Shown here in pieces: positions 25,702 to 33,226 of a stretch of 64,000 nucleotides of DNA (the first letter of the stretch is position 1; each line of letters opens with the position of its first letter). Position numbers and translations under genes: made by a program. This DNA comes from Brenneria nigrifluens DSM 30175 = ATCC 13028. Its GTDB lineage: Bacteria; Pseudomonadota; Gammaproteobacteria; Enterobacterales; Enterobacteriaceae. The stretch covers positions 3,782,001 to 3,846,000 of the forward strand of contig NZ_CP034036.1 in the NCBI RefSeq assembly GCF_005484965.1. The letters are read 5' to 3'. The notes beneath the pieces were generated by a model that was not told where the DNA came from, searched no databases, and was given only the letters and a program-made list of their open reading frames with translations.

Positions 25702-26007
25702 ATGCAATTCATTGTTTATCAATACAAACGCGCCAGTCACTACAAAATGTTTGTCGATGTGCAAAGTGATATTGTCGAAACGCCAAAGCGGCGTATGGTC
25801 ATTCCGCTTATAGAAGCGCATCACCTGTCTGAGAAAGTGAATGAGACACTGTTCCCTCGACTCCACATCAACGGCGAAAATTATCGGCTGATGACCACTG
25901 AACTATCGAGCGTTCCCGCTGAAGTCATAGGTGAAGTGATTGCGGATCTCGGCGACTACGCGGATGAGATCAAGGATGCTATTAATCTTATGTTTTTGGG
26001 GATTTAA
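25702..26007 (+). CDS. ccdB: CcdB toxin with W99L substitution
   Basis: A 101-residue gyrase poison homologous to F-plasmid CcdB and collinear with it without gaps (MQFIVYQYKR ... RRMVIPLIEAHHLS ... AINLMFLGI). CcdB traps gyrase-DNA complexes through its C-terminal W99-G100-I101. Here position 99 is Leu (codon TTG, one base from TGG), with G100 and I101 kept. Substitutions at 99-101 abolish poisoning in F CcdB (established), so this copy may be non-toxic although it could still bind CcdA and repress. The reading frame is otherwise intact. Confidence 0.95.
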   Translation: MQFIVYQYKRASHYKMFVDVQSDIVETPKRRMVIPLIEAHHLSEKVNETLFPRLHINGENYRLMTTELSSVPAEVIGEVIADLGDYADEIKDAINLMFLGI

Positions 26008-26125
26008 GAGAGATCCTGAATGTTCGCATCACATTCCCTCCTCCCCCGAAATTAGGTAACACCAACGAGCCAAAAGACCTCTAAAAATAAATGGCTCGGT
26101 TTAGCGGGATACTTACAAAGACGCT

Positions 26126-26290
26126 TTAAATTCCGTCAATGAGGAAATCTATTGCTGCCTTTATCTGAATACGATACTGCGAGGCATCACAAAACATAGC
26201 TCCCAAGGAGCGGACAGGTATACTTGCCAGTTCGTGAGTCATAACAGCGTACTCTTTGCCGTCCGTACCCGCAGCCCTTGATCTCTCCTG
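26126..26290 (-). pseudogene. Fragment of an unidentified gene
   Basis: A minus-strand frame reads RAAGTDGKEYAVMTHELASI, then PVRSLGAMFCDASQYRIQIK and AAIDFLIDGI before TAA, with protein-like composition. No start with a ribosome site is visible upstream, and similarity is lost towards the ridA-like gene, so it looks like the 3' end of a gene cut at the junction. No family is recognised; an internal ATG would give only 38 residues. Confidence 0.35.
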
Positions 26291-26312
26291 AAGACCTTGG
26301 CAGCGAGGAGGA

Positions 26313-26726
26313 TCAGGCTGGCTTATTCGTACTTTCAGGCAGGCGTGCGATCACCTTGATCTCGAACTGGAAGCCATAAAGCCATGTGACGCCAACCCCC
26401 GTCAGAGCTGGATATGGCGCATCGCCCCAGTATTCCGGCAGCACCTTCCAGACGGTGTCGAGCGTGGATTGAGGATCAACAACAAACAGGGCGACATCGA
26501 CCACGTCATCGAAGCTGCAGCCGGCAGCCTCAAGCACCGAGTTGAGGTTGTCGAAAGCAAGCCGGATCTGTGCTTCCAGTTCTGGCTCCGGCGAGCCATC
26601 ATCCCGGCTGCCGACCTGGCCCGAAACGAAAAGAAAACCGTTCGAGCGCACGGCGGGCGAATAGCGGTTGCGTTCGTACAGGGCTTGGCGCCCGGCAGGA
26701 AATACTGCATCACGGAATACGGTCAT
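26313..26726 (-). CDS. RidA-family (YjgF/UK114) protein
   Basis: A 137-residue member of the Rid superfamily, which hydrolyses reactive enamine/imine intermediates. Typical pattern: YSPAVRSNGFLFVSGQVG, ...LDNLNSVLEAAGCSFDDVVDVALFVVDP, then a C-terminal VTWLYGFQFEIKVIARLP. The archetypal RidA catalytic Arg in G-x-C-x(R)-I is not evident here (YGFQFEIKVIA), so it may belong to another Rid subgroup. Start at 26726 follows AGAGGGG. The sequence style differs from enterobacterial RidA and suggests acquisition from another proteobacterial group. It stands alone behind ccdAB. Confidence 0.82.
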   Translation of the reverse strand: MTVFRDAVFPAGRQALYERNRYSPAVRSNGFLFVSGQVGSRDDGSPEPELEAQIRLAFDNLNSVLEAAGCSFDDVVDVALFVVDPQSTLDTVWKVLPEYWGDAPYPALTGVGVTWLYGFQFEIKVIARLPESTNKPA

Positions 26727-27256
26727 GGCCGGGCCCCTCTTTTGGCTGTCACTCTCTTGATGTGCCGACAACAACGATATTAGCACCGAAATTGATCGCT
26801 GATTAGCCGGACAGTAGCGGACAGTCCGTACGAAACGGCGAACAATGCGCGCCGCAACTTGCACTCCAGAATAGATCGGCATTTGATCGTCCTCGCAGCT
26901 GAGCAGGCTGCCTGGGCGCCTAATGGGACGCGGCTGTCGTTATTAACAATTTCTCCTTGGCGTTCAGCTGATTGATATAGTCAACGAAGGCATGAGATTA
27001 GGCGACACGGCATCCCGTTGTTGTCCCATCTGAAAATATTCCCCTGGTGAAGGACATTATTCACACGCCCCGGTTAATCTGACATTATATAAATAGCTCG
27101 ATCTTTATATTCATAGCGCTGCTTACCATAGCGCAATACGCGATCGTGAGAACGGGGGGAAATCCCTCTTGTTTCAGAAAAATATTTATGTTATTAGCCA
27201 ATTCTGAAATTTGAAGAGATAATTTAATATATCAATAATAAGGATGCGAATAATAA
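26727..27256. other. 530-bp intergenic region
   Basis: The stretch between the divergent ridA-like and acetyltransferase genes. No tRNA, IS or coding sequence was recognised. It becomes AT-rich towards 27200, where the acetyltransferase promoter and AAGGATG ribosome site lie. It may contain the outer right end of the island, but no further copy of the tRNA-Phe att core was seen. Confidence 0.4.
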
Positions 27257-27670
27257 ATGAATTTAAATGTTACCGACAAGCCGTATCAAAGTGAACAAGA
27301 CTTCGTTATTCAAAGTCTGTGGAAACACAATGAAAAATATGACGCCGTCGATATTCACCCGTTATTTTTAAATTTCAGAGACGATACCGGCGCCATCGTG
27401 GCCGGTCTGGTGGCCAGAACCTGGTGGGGAGGGCTTGAAGTTCAATATCTGTGGGTCAGCGAGCAACACAGGAAAACCGGATTAGGCAGCCAACTGATGA
27501 AAAAAGCCGAAGAGGAAGCGCTCAAACGCGGTTGCCATCTGGCCTATGTCGATACCTTCAGTTTTCAGGCGCGGGGCTTTTACGAAAAACTGGGGTATCG
27601 CGAATACGGAAACCTGCCGGGATATGCCCACAAGCACACGCGGCACTATTTAGCTAAATCGATCCGCTGA
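27257..27670 (+). CDS. GNAT-family N-acetyltransferase
   Basis: A 137-residue GCN5-related acetyltransferase. The acetyl-CoA binding motif A is visible in QYLWVSEQHRKTGLGSQLMKKAEEEALKRGC, followed by HLAYVDTFSFQARGFYEKLGYREYGNLPGY. The substrate is unknown; small single-domain members of this kind acetylate amines such as antibiotics, polyamines or protein N-termini. AAGGATG precedes the start. The next gene downstream is the PAS-LuxR regulator. Confidence 0.88.
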   Translation: MNLNVTDKPYQSEQDFVIQSLWKHNEKYDAVDIHPLFLNFRDDTGAIVAGLVARTWWGGLEVQYLWVSEQHRKTGLGSQLMKKAEEEALKRGCHLAYVDTFSFQARGFYEKLGYREYGNLPGYAHKHTRHYLAKSIR

Positions 27671-27698
27671 GTCAGCATTAGCCTAAAAGGAGGGCAGG

Positions 27699-28388
27699 AT
27701 GCCATCGTCGCCTAAAAGTATAAATGATTATATCCGCAGTCTTATTACCATGATGGAGTGCTTGAATGAGCCCTGGGGTATCAAAGACTTGAAATCCTGA
27801 CATATTTATATGAATAAAGCGGCATATCTTTATACCAACACTCCCCTGAATTTTGATATCGAGGGGAAGTTTGATGATGAGTTTCCTGCCGATTGGGCTG
27901 AGTTATCCGATGACTTGCAAGAGCATGACCGCCGTACGGAAAATAGCGCACAGCGCGTTACCGTTATCGAAACCCACTATTGGTATGGCAAAAAAACGCT
28001 AACGCCGTTCATTAGCGAGAAAATCCCCATCTTTAATGCAGAGCGGATTTGCATCGCAACCATGTGGAACGCCAGGCCGCTTAATACGCTGTCTCCTTTG
28101 GTTTATATTAACCACAAAAAGCCCACCACGTTGAACACCGAATTAACCACCAACATTTTCACCAAGTCTGAACTTGATATTGTTTTTCTGATATTGCAAA
28201 GGTTTAGCAATAAAGAGATCGCCAAAAAAATGAACGTTTCATATAAAACCATTGAGAACAGGGTATATAGCATGTATCAAAAGGCGAACGTCCATTCGTT
28301 GAATCAATTTGAAGCGTTTTGCCATCATCTGGGACTGGATAATTACCTTCCCAATTCACTCATAGAGAAAGGCATTCAATTTATTTAA
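27699..28388 (+). pseudogene. PAS-LuxR regulator interrupted by an in-frame TGA
   Basis: Starting at ATG 27699 (AGGAGGGCAGG ribosome site) the frame reads MPSSPKSINDYIRSLITMME, then CLNEPWGIKDLKS, reaches TGA at 27798, and continues in the same frame HIYMNKAAYLYTNTPLNFDI... to a LuxR-type HTH (FSNKEIAKKMNVSYKTIENRVYSMYQKANVHSLNQFEAF) ending at 28388. Homologues have a continuous PAS domain, with Arg in DLNSRHIYMNKAA where the stop lies. CGA to TGA is a single transition. Either the gene is inactivated, or a shorter HTH protein is restarted at ATG 27810, or there is a base error. It probably regulated the NCS1 permease 19 bp downstream. Confidence 0.82.
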
Positions 28389-28407
28389 ATATAAGGAATA
28401 TATTCAG

Positions 28408-29679
28408 ATGGAAAGAATAGATGATTATCCGGTCAGCCGGGTGCCGATGAATGTACGGCTGCCCTTTTTTAATGTGGCATTGGTCCATATAGGGATGCTG
28501 ACCGCGCTGGATCAATTTATGTTAGGCGCCGTACTGGGCAACGCGATGACACTACGCGATGCCTTTATATCGATTTTTATCGGCAGCGCGATTTTCGGGG
28601 TAGTAACCTTGGGCCTTGGCTATGCGGGCATGAAAGAAGGATTATCCGGCAGCCTGCTGGCCAGATGGTGCGGCTTCGGACGCGTTGGTTCCGTATTGAT
28701 CGGCGTAGTGATTGCCGTCAGCCTGTTAGGCTGGTTCGGCGTGCAAAACGCCGTATTTGCCAAAGCCCTCAACTTCGCCCTCGACGACAGGTTAGGCTTC
28801 GGCTGGTCGGCCGCCCTGTCCGGCGCCGCGTTGACGATTCTGGTCGCCTTTGGCTTCAAGGCATTAAAATTTACCGCGAAAATAGCCGTTCCGCTGTTTA
28901 TCCTTATTGTCGGCTACATCTCCGTTATGACCCTCAGCGGGCACAATATTGCCGAATTACTGCGTTCCGCTCCCACCGGCGCGGCCATTTCCATCAGCGC
29001 CGGGGCCACAATGGTGGTCGGCGGCTGTATTGTGGCCAGTTTAATTACCCCCGATATGACCCGCTACTCCCAAAAAGGCAACCACGTTTTCTGGATCACC
29101 ATTATGTCGATCATCGTGGGGGAATTCATCGTCAATGGTTTGGCGATATTAATTGCCCGGGCGCTGAATACCGCCGACGTGGTGACCATCATGTCGCAAA
29201 CCGCCGGGGGAATCGGGCTGATCGCGGTTATTTTTTCCACCTTGAGAATCAACGACATCAATCTTTATTCGTCATCGCTGGGCATTGCCAACGCCATAGA
29301 AGGCATGACCGGCAGAAAACTCAGCTATATGTCGATCACCTTGGTAATTGGGTTTATTGGCACCTCTCTTTCCGTGATGGGTATTTTAGATAGATTCGTG
29401 GATTTTCTTACCCTGCTTGGCGTGTTGTTCCCGCCGATTATCGGCATCATGCTGGTCGACTATTATATTTTAGGGACTCATCGGCAATTGCTCGCCGCGA
29501 GCAGAAAAGAAGGCAAACTCCCGGAAATCGCCGATACGCCGTTGATCGGCTGGGCGGCCATCGCCGCGAGTATTGTCGGCGCCGTGGTAGGCTTCGCCAT
29601 AGAATGGGGGATCCCGGCGCTTAACTCACTGTTGGCGGCCAGTATGCTGTATTGGGTGATTAAAGCCCGCAGGATATGA
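28408..29679 (+). CDS. NCS1-family permease (cytosine permease CodB-like)
   Basis: A 423-residue integral membrane transporter with about 12 hydrophobic segments. The start MERIDDYPVSRVPMNVRLPFFNVALVHIGMLTALDQFMLG and GWFGVQNAVFAKAL are patterns of the CodB/purine-cytosine branch of nucleobase:cation symporter 1. Substrate is likely a nucleobase or similar nitrogenous compound; no deaminase gene is adjacent, so cytosine itself is not assured. A GGAAT-type ribosome site lies 12 bp before the ATG. It follows the PAS-LuxR gene in an apparent operon. Confidence 0.85.
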   Translation: MERIDDYPVSRVPMNVRLPFFNVALVHIGMLTALDQFMLGAVLGNAMTLRDAFISIFIGSAIFGVVTLGLGYAGMKEGLSGSLLARWCGFGRVGSVLIGVVIAVSLLGWFGVQNAVFAKALNFALDDRLGFGWSAALSGAALTILVAFGFKALKFTAKIAVPLFILIVGYISVMTLSGHNIAELLRSAPTGAAISISAGATMVVGGCIVASLITPDMTRYSQKGNHVFWITIMSIIVGEFIVNGLAILIARALNTADVVTIMSQTAGGIGLIAVIFSTLRINDINLYSSSLGIANAIEGMTGRKLSYMSITLVIGFIGTSLSVMGILDRFVDFLTLLGVLFPPIIGIMLVDYYILGTHRQLLAASRKEGKLPEIADTPLIGWAAIAASIVGAVVGFAIEWGIPALNSLLAASMLYWVIKARRI

Positions 29680-29702
29680 TTTTCGGCTGAACATTAAACA
29701 GG

Positions 29703-29730
29703 GCCGCACCCTATAGCATAAGAGTGCGGC
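29703..29730. terminator. Bidirectional hairpin between converging genes
   Basis: GCCGCACcctatagcataagaGTGCGGC lies between the permease stop and the convergent LysR stop; 7-bp stem with AAAC/TTCAGG flanks. A shared terminator is likely, though T-runs are weak. Confidence 0.55.
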
Positions 29731-29748
29731 TTCAGGAAACAGGGGCAT

Positions 29749-30633
29749 TTACCCCAAATGCTCGGTTAAATAATCAATAAACGCAATAATTCTCGCCGGT
29801 ACGTGTCGGCGCTGCTGGTAAACCGCGTGGATATCCGCCGCCGGGGTGGCGAAATCGGTCAATAGCGCCGCCAGTTCGCCGCGCGCGAGATAATCTCTGA
29901 CGTCCCAGAACGAGCGCAAAATAATGCCGTGTCCATCAAGCGCGTAGCACATAATCACTTCGCCATCATTACTCGACAGGCTGCCGCAGACTTTATGGGT
30001 AAATTCCTTGCCGTCCTGGTAGAAACGCCATAATGAATAATCGCTTTCAAACTGCCGCAGCACCATACAGTTATGTTCGGACAGTTCGGCCACCGTCTTC
30101 GGGGTGCCGGCGCGGGCAATATAGGCCGGCGACGCGCACAGCACCCGGGGATTATCCAGCAATTTCCGCGCAATCAAACGCGAATCGGGCGGTTTCCCCA
30201 CGCGGATATCAATATCGATTCCGGCGTCGAGCATGTTGACCGGCTGGCTGGAGAGCTGGAGCTGCACTTCAAGGCCGGGGTGCAGCCGTGAAAAAGAGGA
30301 AATCAGCGGCGCAATGTGGCGGCGGCCAAAACCAAAGGAGGCATTCACCGTCATCTTGCCGCACAGCGAACGCTGATTTCTGGCGACGGCGCTTTCCAGT
30401 TCGCTGATTTCTTTCAGTATCGGCGCCGCCCCTTCGGCATAAAGAATACCTTCCACCGTCAGGTCCAAACGTCGGGTGGTGCGTTGTATCAGCTGCACGC
30501 CAAGCCGCTTTTCCAACTGCGTCAGCCTTTTGCTGACCGCGGGCAGGGAAAGTCCAAGCTCGCGGGCCACCGCCGTCAGGCTGCCTAACGATGCAATACG
30601 GCTGAAAAAGAATAGATCGTTAACCGATGACAT
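29749..30633 (-). CDS. LysR-family regulator, DmlR/TtdR-like
   Basis: A 294-residue LysR protein with N-terminal winged HTH (LFFFSRIASLGSLTAVARELGLSLPAVSKRLTQLEKRLGVQLIQRTTRR) and a periplasmic-binding-like effector domain (DIDIRVGKPPDSRLIARKLLDNPRVLCASPAY). It belongs to the branch containing DmlR. It is divergent from the D-malate/tartrate dehydrogenase gene with ~108 bp between starts, so it is probably its activator in response to D-malate or tartrate. The start at 30633 removes an unsupported 7-residue extension. Confidence 0.85.
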   Translation of the reverse strand: MSSVNDLFFFSRIASLGSLTAVARELGLSLPAVSKRLTQLEKRLGVQLIQRTTRRLDLTVEGILYAEGAAPILKEISELESAVARNQRSLCGKMTVNASFGFGRRHIAPLISSFSRLHPGLEVQLQLSSQPVNMLDAGIDIDIRVGKPPDSRLIARKLLDNPRVLCASPAYIARAGTPKTVAELSEHNCMVLRQFESDYSLWRFYQDGKEFTHKVCGSLSSNDGEVIMCYALDGHGIILRSFWDVRDYLARGELAALLTDFATPAADIHAVYQQRRHVPARIIAFIDYLTEHLG

Positions 30634-30741
30634 GGATTCTTCTCTTAAATTCAACAGTAACTTGCCATTTAGGCTAATTGTTCACCATTTACCAAAGAAA
30701 TACACTCAATTAAACCCTCGCATAGCAACAAGGAACCTCTG

Positions 30742-31821
30742 ATGGCGGTAAAACAACACAGCATCGCCGTAATACCCGGTGATGGCATAGGTAAAGAAGT
30801 GATGCCCGAAGGCGTGCGCGTAATCCAACGGGCGGCGGAAAAGTTCGGTATCGACATACGCTGGGACTGGTTCGATTTCTCCAGCGCCGACTACTATCTC
30901 AAGCATGGAAAAATGCTGCCGGATGACTGGTTCTCCACCCTGAAAAATTATGACGCGATCTATTTCGGCGCGGTGGGCTGGCCTGAAATCGTGCCGGATC
31001 ATGTTTCTTTGTGGGGCTCGCTGCTGCAATTCCGCCGGGAGTTCGATCAGTACGTCAACCTGCGCCCGTGCCGGTTAATGCCCGGCGTCAAAGCGCCGCT
31101 TGCCGGGCGCAAACCAGGCGATATTGATTTCTACGTGGTGCGGGAGAACACCGAAGGCGAATATTCCAGCGTCGGCGGAACCATGTTTGCCGGCACCGCT
31201 CGGGAAATCGTTATTCAGGAAACGGTGATGACGCGCGTAGGGGTCGATCGCATCCTCAAGTTTGCCTATGAACTGGCGATGAAGCGCCCGAAAAAACACC
31301 TGACCTCCGCCACGAAATCGAACGGTATCGCCATCACCATGCCATACTGGGATAGCCGGGTGGCGGAAATGGCGAAACAGTATCCGCAGATCAAGGTCGA
31401 TAAATTCCATATCGATATTCTGACCGCCAATTTTGTCCTGCACCCGGACTGGTTTGACGTGGTGGTCGCCAGCAATTTATTCGGTGATATCCTGTCGGAT
31501 CTGGGACCGGCCTGTACCGGCACGATTGGCATCGCCCCTTCCGCCAACATCAACCCGGAGCGCCATTTCCCCAGCCTGTTCGAACCCGTTCATGGCTCCG
31601 CCCCGGATATCGCCGGCAAAGGGTTGGCCAACCCTATCGGCCAGATATGGTGCGGCGCGATGATGCTGGAGCATCTGGGCTATGCGCAGGCCGGCGCGGC
31701 GGTATTGCACGCCATTGAAAGCGTATTGTCTCAGGGCCCGCAGACCGCGCCGCTCACCCGCGATCTCGGCGGCAGCGGCAATACGGAAACCTTGGGAAGA
31801 GCGATTGCGGACCGGCTGTAA
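30742..31821 (+). CDS. dmlA: D-malate / tartrate dehydrogenase (decarboxylating)
   Basis: A 359-residue beta-decarboxylating dehydrogenase of the isocitrate/isopropylmalate family. Motifs: IAVIPGDGIGKEVMPEGVRV, the substrate loop REFDQYVNLRPCRL, the metal-binding VVASNLFGDILSDLGPACTGTIGIAPSANINPER, and EPVHGSAPDIAGKGLANP. The sequence follows E. coli DmlA more closely than LeuB; it oxidises D-malate (and possibly tartrate) to pyruvate/oxaloglycolate with NAD+. Substrate preference cannot be decided from sequence alone. Control by the divergent LysR gene is likely. Confidence 0.85.
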   Translation: MAVKQHSIAVIPGDGIGKEVMPEGVRVIQRAAEKFGIDIRWDWFDFSSADYYLKHGKMLPDDWFSTLKNYDAIYFGAVGWPEIVPDHVSLWGSLLQFRREFDQYVNLRPCRLMPGVKAPLAGRKPGDIDFYVVRENTEGEYSSVGGTMFAGTAREIVIQETVMTRVGVDRILKFAYELAMKRPKKHLTSATKSNGIAITMPYWDSRVAEMAKQYPQIKVDKFHIDILTANFVLHPDWFDVVVASNLFGDILSDLGPACTGTIGIAPSANINPERHFPSLFEPVHGSAPDIAGKGLANPIGQIWCGAMMLEHLGYAQAGAAVLHAIESVLSQGPQTAPLTRDLGGSGNTETLGRAIADRL

Positions 31822-32010
31822 CGCCGCCGGTGTTAACACAATATTGTCGCCAAGATAAAATGTTGGTCTATATCTTATTTTTTAGCAAAGCCTGTTAATA
31901 GCGCCGGGGTTGATAGACGGATTTTCTATAAAAACCGCAATCCGCTGGTGATGACTTTTTAAGAGCAATAAGATCGGTGCGGTTTTTATCGTCAAACGAA
32001 GGAGGTTAGT

Positions 32011-32217
32011 GTGTACAAGGCGTATGACAGATATAGAAATCCGCTCGATCCCGGCTGCCGCGTTATGCAAAGCGATTCACGCCTGATCGGCACCATTGCG
32101 GCCATTCATGCGGATAATCTGAAACGTGAAGAAGTCCGGCGCGCCAAGTGCGTTGAACTAAAAGGCGTTAATGGGTACTTTGCCCCTCAGGAGCTGATGC
32201 GTCTCGGCCGTTCCTGA
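32011..32217 (+). CDS. Small hypothetical protein
   Basis: A 68-residue protein starting with GTG after a strong GGAGG site: MYKAYDRYRNPLDPGCRVMQ, then HADNLKREEVRRAKCVELKG and FAPQELMRLGRS. The pattern 'DPGCRV...G.I..I' is reminiscent of small SH3-like/KOW-type folds but no family is claimed. It is a single gene between dmlA and rspR, transcribed with dmlA's direction. Confidence 0.6.
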   Translation: MYKAYDRYRNPLDPGCRVMQSDSRLIGTIAAIHADNLKREEVRRAKCVELKGVNGYFAPQELMRLGRS

Positions 32218-32331
32218 TTTTCAGAACAGAGGGTTTTTATCACGCATGGCTTTGATTATTCGGGCGTCGTTCTGTCGCCCGATATTGTGTTTCCCGCATG
32301 ACTTTTTTATTTCCCCCGTAAGCGCCACGGC

Positions 32332-33018
32332 TCACGGTTGCTCGAACCAATCGCCGTTCTGCTGGGCGATGGGCGTAATCGAGTAAATCAATTCCTGTAA
32401 GTGCGCGCCAATCGCCTGCTCGGCAGCATCGGGATCGCGGGCCTTCAACCCATTGAAAATAAGATAATGTTGCTCAATAAGGCTCTCCGGCGGGGAGACC
32501 TGGCTTAAACTGAGGAAACGGACTCTGTCCATGGTCGCTTTAATCGACTCAATGGTTTCCCACGCCAGCGGACACCGTGCAATCTGGGTTAAATACTGAT
32601 GAAAACTGTCGTCAAGGCTGAGAAACTCGCGCATCCGTTCATTTTGCGCGGCCAGTTCCTGGCGGCGCAGGTTATGTTCCAGCATTAATAATTGCTCGTC
32701 GGTAACCGTTTCCGCCGCGCGGCGAACGATGGCGCACTCCAGCGCCTGACGAATAAAACGGGCGTCGGCCACCCGTTTTTCAGAAATTTTCATCACGAAG
32801 GTGCCGCGCTGCGGCAGTATCTGCACCAGTCCGGCTTCGGCCAGCTTGATAAACGCCTCTCTCACCGGCTGGCGAGACACCGCAAAACGCATTGATATCT
32901 CTTTTTCGGACAGCAGCTTACCCGGCGGAATGATGCATTCCACGATGTCTTTACGCAACACGCGGTAAATTTGCTGGTTTACAGGTTCATTGTTGTTGAT
33001 CTGAAAAGGAGTGTCCAT
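32332..33018 (-). CDS. rspR: RspR-type GntR regulator
   Basis: A 228-residue GntR/FCD regulator. The N-terminal wHTH NQQIYRVLRKDIVECIIPPGKLLSEKEISMRFAVSRQPVREAFIKLAEAGLVQILPQRGTFV and the FCD domain (SLDDSFHQYLTQIARCPLAWETIESIKATMDRVRFLSL) closely follow E. coli YdfH/RspR, the repressor of rspAB. It is the last gene of the leftward rsp cluster, 208 bp after the ydfI-like gene, so it may also have its own promoter. Effector is likely a sugar acid handled by the cluster (inference). Confidence 0.9.
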   Translation of the reverse strand: MDTPFQINNNEPVNQQIYRVLRKDIVECIIPPGKLLSEKEISMRFAVSRQPVREAFIKLAEAGLVQILPQRGTFVMKISEKRVADARFIRQALECAIVRRAAETVTDEQLLMLEHNLRRQELAAQNERMREFLSLDDSFHQYLTQIARCPLAWETIESIKATMDRVRFLSLSQVSPPESLIEQHYLIFNGLKARDPDAAEQAIGAHLQELIYSITPIAQQNGDWFEQP

Positions 33019-33226
33019 ACAGCCGCTTTTTTACTCAGAATAGTTATTGATTATGATACATGCATACTTAAGGCCGTATCTATCTTCTTTTCCCGGTAAA
33101 ATCTGGCGTTATACGACAAATATTTATGCTGGCGGTACGGTTTTCATCATCATTATCGGAATGCGCCATACTGTTGCCGGCAGTATGGCGCGCATGATGT
33201 TCATTTTCGGCCGCCGAATGATTAAC

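Noticed and set aside
28665..29393. 242-codon plus-strand frame inside the permease gene
   Set aside because: Arg/His-rich product in a second frame of a well-supported membrane protein gene.
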